A stretch of 8,426 nt of DNA from Actinomycetes bacterium (lineage in GTDB: Bacteria > Actinomycetota > Actinomycetes > Actinomycetales > Beutenbergiaceae): contig JAJYRV010000072.1 of the NCBI GenBank assembly GCA_021793935.1, forward strand, positions 1 through 8,426, read 5' to 3'. Made by a program: the position numbers and the translations under genes. Below, piece after piece: positions 5,411 to 8,426 of this stretch. The notes beneath the pieces were generated by a model that ran no database searches, was not told the origin of the DNA, and was given only the letters and a program-made list of their open reading frames with translations. Numbering within the stretch: position 1 is the stretch's first letter; the number at the start of each line of letters is the position of its first letter.

Positions 5411-6847
5411 ATGAAGCAGCAAGATTTCGTCGTCGTCGCGAACCGCCTGCCGGTCAACGCGCACACCGACGAGGATGGTTCCACCACGTTTGAACGCGCC
5501 CCCGGGGGCCTGGTCACCGCCCTCGCGCCCATGATGTCGAGCGAGGGCGGGGCATGGGTCGGATGGGCGGGCACCCCCGACGAGGAATTCGCACCGTTCT
5601 CCGATGACGGTATCGACATGGTGCCGGTGCCTCTGGCCGCGGAAGAGGTGCATACCTACTACGAAGGTTTTTCCAACACGACCCTGTGGCCGCTGTACCA
5701 CGACGTCATCGTCGACCCGGAGTACCACCGGGAATGGTGGACGACGTATCGGGCGGTGAACGAACGGTTCGCCGAGGCCGCCGCGCGCGCGGCCGCGCCG
5801 GGCGCCACGGTGTGGGTGCACGACTACCAACTCCAGCTCGTGCCGAACCTCCTGCGCAGCGCGCGCCCGGACCTGAAGATCGGGTTCTTCCTGCACATCC
5901 CGTTCCCGCCCAAGGAACTGTTCGGGCAGCTTTCCTGGCGCCGCGACATCCTGGAAGGGTTGCTCGGCTCGGATCTCGTGGGCTTCCAACGGGCGGGGGA
6001 TGCGGATAATTTCCTTCGCTCGGTGCGCCAGTACACCGGGCTCCACTCCCGCGGCCAGGTCGTGGCGATCCCCTCCTCGGGCCGCACCGTGCGGGCCGGG
6101 GCGTTCCCCATCTCGTTGGACTCCCGGGAATTCAACGCCCTCTCCCGCTCCCGGGCGACCCTCGAGCGTGCCCAGCAGATCCGCGAGGACCTGGGTAACC
6201 CGAAGAAGGTGCTGCTGGGGGTGGACCGGCTCGACTACACCAAGGGGATCCGGCACCGGTTGAAGGCCTACGGCGAACTGTTCACCGAGGGGCGCCTGCA
6301 GGCGGGGGAGGTTGCCCTCGTGCAGGTCGCGAGCCCGAGCCGGGAGAAGGTCGAGGAGTACATCCACCTGCGCAGCGAGGTGGAGGAGACCGTGGGCCGG
6401 ATCAACGGTGATTACGGTGAACTGGGGATGCCGGTGATCCACTACCTGCACCAGTCCTACCCGGCCGAGGAGATGGCGGCGCTGTTCCGCGCTGCCGACG
6501 TCATGCTCGTGACCTCCCTACGCGATGGGATGAACCTCGTCGCCAAAGAGTACGTCGCGGCCCGCGGGGACCTCGACGGCGCCCTCATCCTCAGCGAATT
6601 CACCGGAGCTGCCGACGAGCTCACCCAGGCGCTCCTCGTCAATCCCCACGATATCGAGCAGATAAAATCTCAGATCATGACCGCGCTGGGGATGCAGCGC
6701 GAGGAGCGGCGCACCCGGATGCGCGCGATGCGGCGCCGGGTGCTCACCAACGACGTGCAGCACTGGGCGAACTCCTTCCTGCGCTCCCTCAAGCGGCAGG
6801 CCCAGACCCGCCCGGACGGCCCCGGGCAGCAGGAGGGCAGGCAATGA
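5411..6847 (+). CDS. otsA: Trehalose-6-phosphate synthase OtsA (GT20)
   Basis: Transfers glucose from UDP- or another NDP-glucose to glucose-6-phosphate, giving trehalose-6-phosphate, in the cytoplasm. The 478-residue length agrees with E. coli OtsA (about 474). Family landmarks appear in order: NRLPV (11-15), the glycine loop RAPGGL (29-34), [12 protein letters not shown] (86-97), the acceptor-site [10 protein letters not shown] (136-145, Asp138), FLHIPFP (160-166), LVGFQ (189-193), the donor-binding [10 protein letters not shown] (271-280, Arg273 and Lys278), and [15 protein letters not shown] (369-383, Asp372 and Glu380). All expected catalytic and nucleotide-contact residues are present, so it should be active. 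The frame is open upstream; in-frame alternatives are ATG 5399 and GTG 5402. ATG 5411 is preferred because it starts the family fold and follows a TATGGT -10 element by 7 nt, suggesting a leaderless mRNA; GGTGAG 4 nt upstream could also serve as a ribosome-binding site. Its stop overlaps the otsB start in ATGA. Confidence 0.97.
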   Translation: MKQQDFVVVANRLPVNAHTDEDGSTTFERAPGGLVTALAPMMSSEGGAWVGWAGTPDEEFAPFSDDGIDMVPVPLAAEEVHTYYEGFSNTTLWPLYHDVIVDPEYHREWWTTYRAVNERFAEAAARAAAPGATVWVHDYQLQLVPNLLRSARPDLKIGFFLHIPFPPKELFGQLSWRRDILEGLLGSDLVGFQRAGDADNFLRSVRQYTGLHSRGQVVAIPSSGRTVRAGAFPISLDSREFNALSRSRATLERAQQIREDLGNPKKVLLGVDRLDYTKGIRHRLKAYGELFTEGRLQAGEVALVQVASPSREKVEEYIHLRSEVEETVGRINGDYGELGMPVIHYLHQSYPAEEMAALFRAADVMLVTSLRDGMNLVAKEYVAARGDLDGALILSEFTGAADELTQALLVNPHDIEQIKSQIMTALGMQREERRTRMRAMRRRVLTNDVQHWANSFLRSLKRQAQTRPDGPGQQEGRQ

Positions 6848-7719
6848 CCGCGCCCACGCCGGGGGTGGACCCCACCCGCCTCGACCCGTACGTCGTCGTC
6901 GCCCTGGAAAAACTCGCCGCTCGTGAATCCGCGCTCATCGCTCTGGATTTCGATGGCTGCCTCGCCCCGCTCGTCGACGACCCCGCCGAGGCCCGGCCCC
7001 TGCCCGAAGCCGCGGCGGCACTCGAGGAACTGAGCACCGCGCCGGATCTCGATCTCGCGCTGATCTCCGGGCGCCCCGCCGCGGACCTCATCGACCTCGC
7101 CACCCCGCCTGCGAACACGTGGATCATCGGCAGCCACGGGGCCGAGATCGGGCGGGTCGACGCCGAGGGGCACTTCCACCAGGAAGACTTCGCACTCGAC
7201 CCGGCCGAGGCGGAGCTGTTGGAGGTGGTGACGGCGCAGCTCACCGAGATCGCCCGCGCCCACGCGCACGTGTGGGTGGAGCACAAACCAGCGGCGGCCG
7301 TCCTCCACACCCGCCAAGCCCCACCGGAGATCGGTGCGGCCGCCCGGGCCGCCGCGCTGGCCGGGCCCGCCGCCCTCGATGGGGTGCACCCGATCGAGGG
7401 GAACGAGGTCGTGGAGATCGCCGTCGTCGCCGCGACCAAGGGCAAGGCCCTCACGAAACTGCGGGCCGATGTCGAGGAGCGCCGAGGCGGATCGGTGACG
7501 GTCCTGTACGCCGGTGATGACGTGACCGACGAGACCGCCCTCGCCACCCTGAAATTCTCCGACGTCGGGATCAAGGTCGGGCATGCGACGACGGTGGCGC
7601 GGTTCTGGGTGACCGACCCGCCCGCGATGGCGGCGGCGCTGCGCGTGTACGTACACCAGCGCCGGCGGCGGGCGAACCGGGCCGAAACGGCACCGGGCGA
7701 TGGTGCCGCGGACTGCTAG
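6844..7719 (+). CDS. otsB: Trehalose-6-phosphate phosphatase OtsB (HAD family)
   Basis: Removes phosphate from trehalose-6-phosphate to give free trehalose, completing the OtsAB pathway. The 291-residue protein shows the HAD motifs of this family: motif [10 protein letters not shown] (35-43, nucleophile Asp35 and acid/base Asp37), motif II LISGRP (73-78, Ser75), the substrate-cap sequences GSHGAEI (97-102) and VEHKPAA (145-151), motif III around ATKGKAL (197-203, Lys199 and Lys201), and motif IV GDDVTDE (224-230). All catalytic residues are intact. The start ATG overlaps the otsA stop as ATGA, which points to translational coupling and near-equal output of both enzymes and would avoid build-up of toxic trehalose-6-phosphate. 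The last 20 residues are a basic and then Gly/Ala/Asp-rich tail that is probably disordered and not needed for catalysis. Confidence 0.97.
   Translation: MTAPTPGVDPTRLDPYVVVALEKLAARESALIALDFDGCLAPLVDDPAEARPLPEAAAALEELSTAPDLDLALISGRPAADLIDLATPPANTWIIGSHGAEIGRVDAEGHFHQEDFALDPAEAELLEVVTAQLTEIARAHAHVWVEHKPAAAVLHTRQAPPEIGAAARAAALAGPAALDGVHPIEGNEVVEIAVVAATKGKALTKLRADVEERRGGSVTVLYAGDDVTDETALATLKFSDVGIKVGHATTVARFWVTDPPAMAAALRVYVHQRRRRANRAETAPGDGAADC
7688..7708 (+). repeat. Hairpin in the last otsB codons
   Basis: CGGCACC (7688-7694) and GGTGCCG (7702-7708) pair perfectly around GGGCGAT, ending 11 nt before the end of the otsB stop codon. It encodes part of the low-complexity tail. It may stabilise the otsAB mRNA 3' end or help termination; no T-run follows closely, although TTTTT occurs at 7741-7745. 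Confidence 0.4.
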
Positions 7720-7848
7720 GTCCCGTGTGCTCGGTACCACTTTTTCTGTGGCAGAATTGTTCCAGCTCGCACCGCGGGCCGTGTCAGAAGGATCTGGCAC
7801 CTTCACAACGGATCGTCCGGCACGTACCTGCCGGTGAAGGGAAAAACT
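7720..7848 (+). promoter_or_regulatory. otsB to ATPase gap with two hairpins and a ribosome-binding site
   Basis: Two inverted repeats precede the ATPase gene. The first (7781-7800) pairs GTGTCAGA with TCTGGCAC around AGGA, 8 pairs with one G-U. The second (7817-7834) pairs CCGGCA with TGCCGG around CGTACC and ends right before the Shine-Dalgarno GAAGGGA (about 7836-7841), which is 7 nt from the GTG start. The first could be an operator or terminator, the second a 5'-leader structure affecting translation. No convincing promoter boxes are seen, so whether the ATPase gene is transcribed with otsAB or alone is undecided. Confidence 0.45.
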
Positions 7849-8426
7849 GTGGCATCAGTAACGTATGAAACTGCCTCCCGGATCTACCCGGGAACCGAAC
7901 GTCCGGCGGTCGACTCCCTCGACCTCGAGATCGCCGACGGGGAATTCCTCGTTCTCGTCGGCCCCTCGGGCTGCGGGAAATCTACTTCGCTGCGGATGCT
8001 CGCCGGATTGGAGGACGTCAACACCGGTCGCATCCTCATCGGGGACCGCGACGTCACCGACGTCCAACCCAAGGACCGCGACATCGCGATGGTGTTCCAG
8101 AACTATGCGCTCTACCCCCACATGTCGGTGGCCGACAACATGGGTTTCGCGCTGAAGATCGCCGGCAAGCCGAAAGCGGAGATCCGCGAGCGGGTGGAAG
8201 AGGCCGCGAAGATCCTCGACCTGACCGAGTACCTTGACCGCAAACCCAAGGCCCTCTCCGGTGGTCAGCGCCAGCGGGTGGCGATGGGCCGGGCGATCGT
8301 CCGCAATCCCCAGGTGTTCCTCATGGACGAGCCGCTGTCGAACCTGGATGCGAAGCTGCGTGTGCAGACCCGCACCCAGATCGCCTCGCTGCAGCGCCGC
8401 CTGGGCGTCACGACCGTGTACGTGAC
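7849..8426 (+). CDS. Sugar ABC transporter ATPase, UgpC/MsmK/MsiK type (5' part)
   Basis: The first 192 complete codons are present and the frame is open to the right edge. The GTG at 7849-7851 has a good GAAGGGA ribosome-binding site 7 nt upstream and gives [15 protein letters not shown], the usual family start. The nucleotide-binding domain shows Walker [10 protein letters not shown] (38-46), Q-loop [13 protein letters not shown] (82-94, Gln84), signature [15 protein letters not shown] (136-150), Walker B VFLMDEP (156-162) and D-loop SNLDAKLR (164-171). This wording is diagnostic of the CUT1 carbohydrate-importer ATPases (UgpC, MsmK, MalK, SugC). These have about 360-400 residues with a C-terminal regulatory domain, which would lie outside the window. 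It powers uptake of oligosaccharides, polyols or glycerol-3-phosphate at the inner face of the membrane. Placed after otsAB it may serve trehalose uptake, or it may be a shared MsiK-like ATPase; the family name does not fix the substrate. Confidence 0.95.
   Translation, partial: MASVTYETASRIYPGTERPAVDSLDLEIADGEFLVLVGPSGCGKSTSLRMLAGLEDVNTGRILIGDRDVTDVQPKDRDIAMVFQNYALYPHMSVADNMGFALKIAGKPKAEIRERVEEAAKILDLTEYLDRKPKALSGGQRQRVAMGRAIVRNPQVFLMDEPLSNLDAKLRVQTRTQIASLQRRLGVTTVYV

Noticed and set aside
5375..6451. Long minus-strand open frame opposite otsA
   Set aside because: It mirrors the third-codon GC bias of otsA, has no ribosome-binding site or domain, and otsA is certain in this span.
6670..7806. 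Long minus-strand open frame opposite otsB
   Set aside because: Shadow of otsB with low-complexity composition and no recognisable fold.
1..8426. CRISPR array, complete insertion sequence, rRNA or replication origin
   Set aside because: No regularly spaced repeats, transposase motifs, terminal inverted repeats with target duplication, rRNA sequence or DnaA-box cluster were seen on reading both strands.

Overview
The window looks like chromosomal DNA from a high-GC actinomycete, probably of the Micrococcales type. The coding sequence is rich in GC-ending codons, and the set of genes fits this group: a membrane-anchored Ser/Thr kinase with a proline-rich linker, a DsbA-like protein with a basic N-terminus and one membrane anchor, OtsA and OtsB, and a UgpC/MsiK-type ATPase. 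No gene is identified to species level. I see no CRISPR array, complete insertion sequence, rRNA or replication origin.

Left part (1-1714): a small redox and regulation module with visibly lower GC than the rest. It holds the start of a leftward NAD(P)-binding reductase gene (runs off the left edge), a divergent MarR-family regulator, and downstream an NmrA/QorB-like NAD(P)-dependent oxidoreductase. The divergent promoter region carries two near-identical 20-bp imperfect palindromes placed over the predicted promoters, so MarR probably represses both itself and the reductase. A perfect 12-bp inverted repeat spans the marR stop codon.

Middle (1715-3599): about 410 bp with no credible gene but several short hairpins, then a tRNA-Thr(UGU) on the minus strand. 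Beyond it are a membrane-anchored DsbA-like thiol oxidoreductase (minus) and a small two-span membrane protein of unknown function (minus). The change of gene type and composition at the 3' end of a tRNA gene makes the left part a candidate integrated segment, but no attachment-site duplicate is visible here.

Right part (3604-8426): a Ser/Thr protein kinase with a C-terminal multi-span membrane domain (minus) heads the leftward group kinase - small membrane protein - DsbA-like protein. Divergent from it are otsA and otsB (plus), which overlap by 4 bp and make trehalose from UDP- or NDP-glucose and glucose-6-phosphate. After a 129-bp gap with two hairpins comes the 5' part of a sugar-importer ATPase gene, cut by the right edge. 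The right half is thus about trehalose synthesis, possibly linked to sugar uptake.

Most of this is familiar biology. The points most worth a second look are the paired MarR operators, the long inverted repeat at the marR stop codon, the Cys pair in the small membrane protein beside the DsbA-like gene, and the kinase's altered activation-segment motif.
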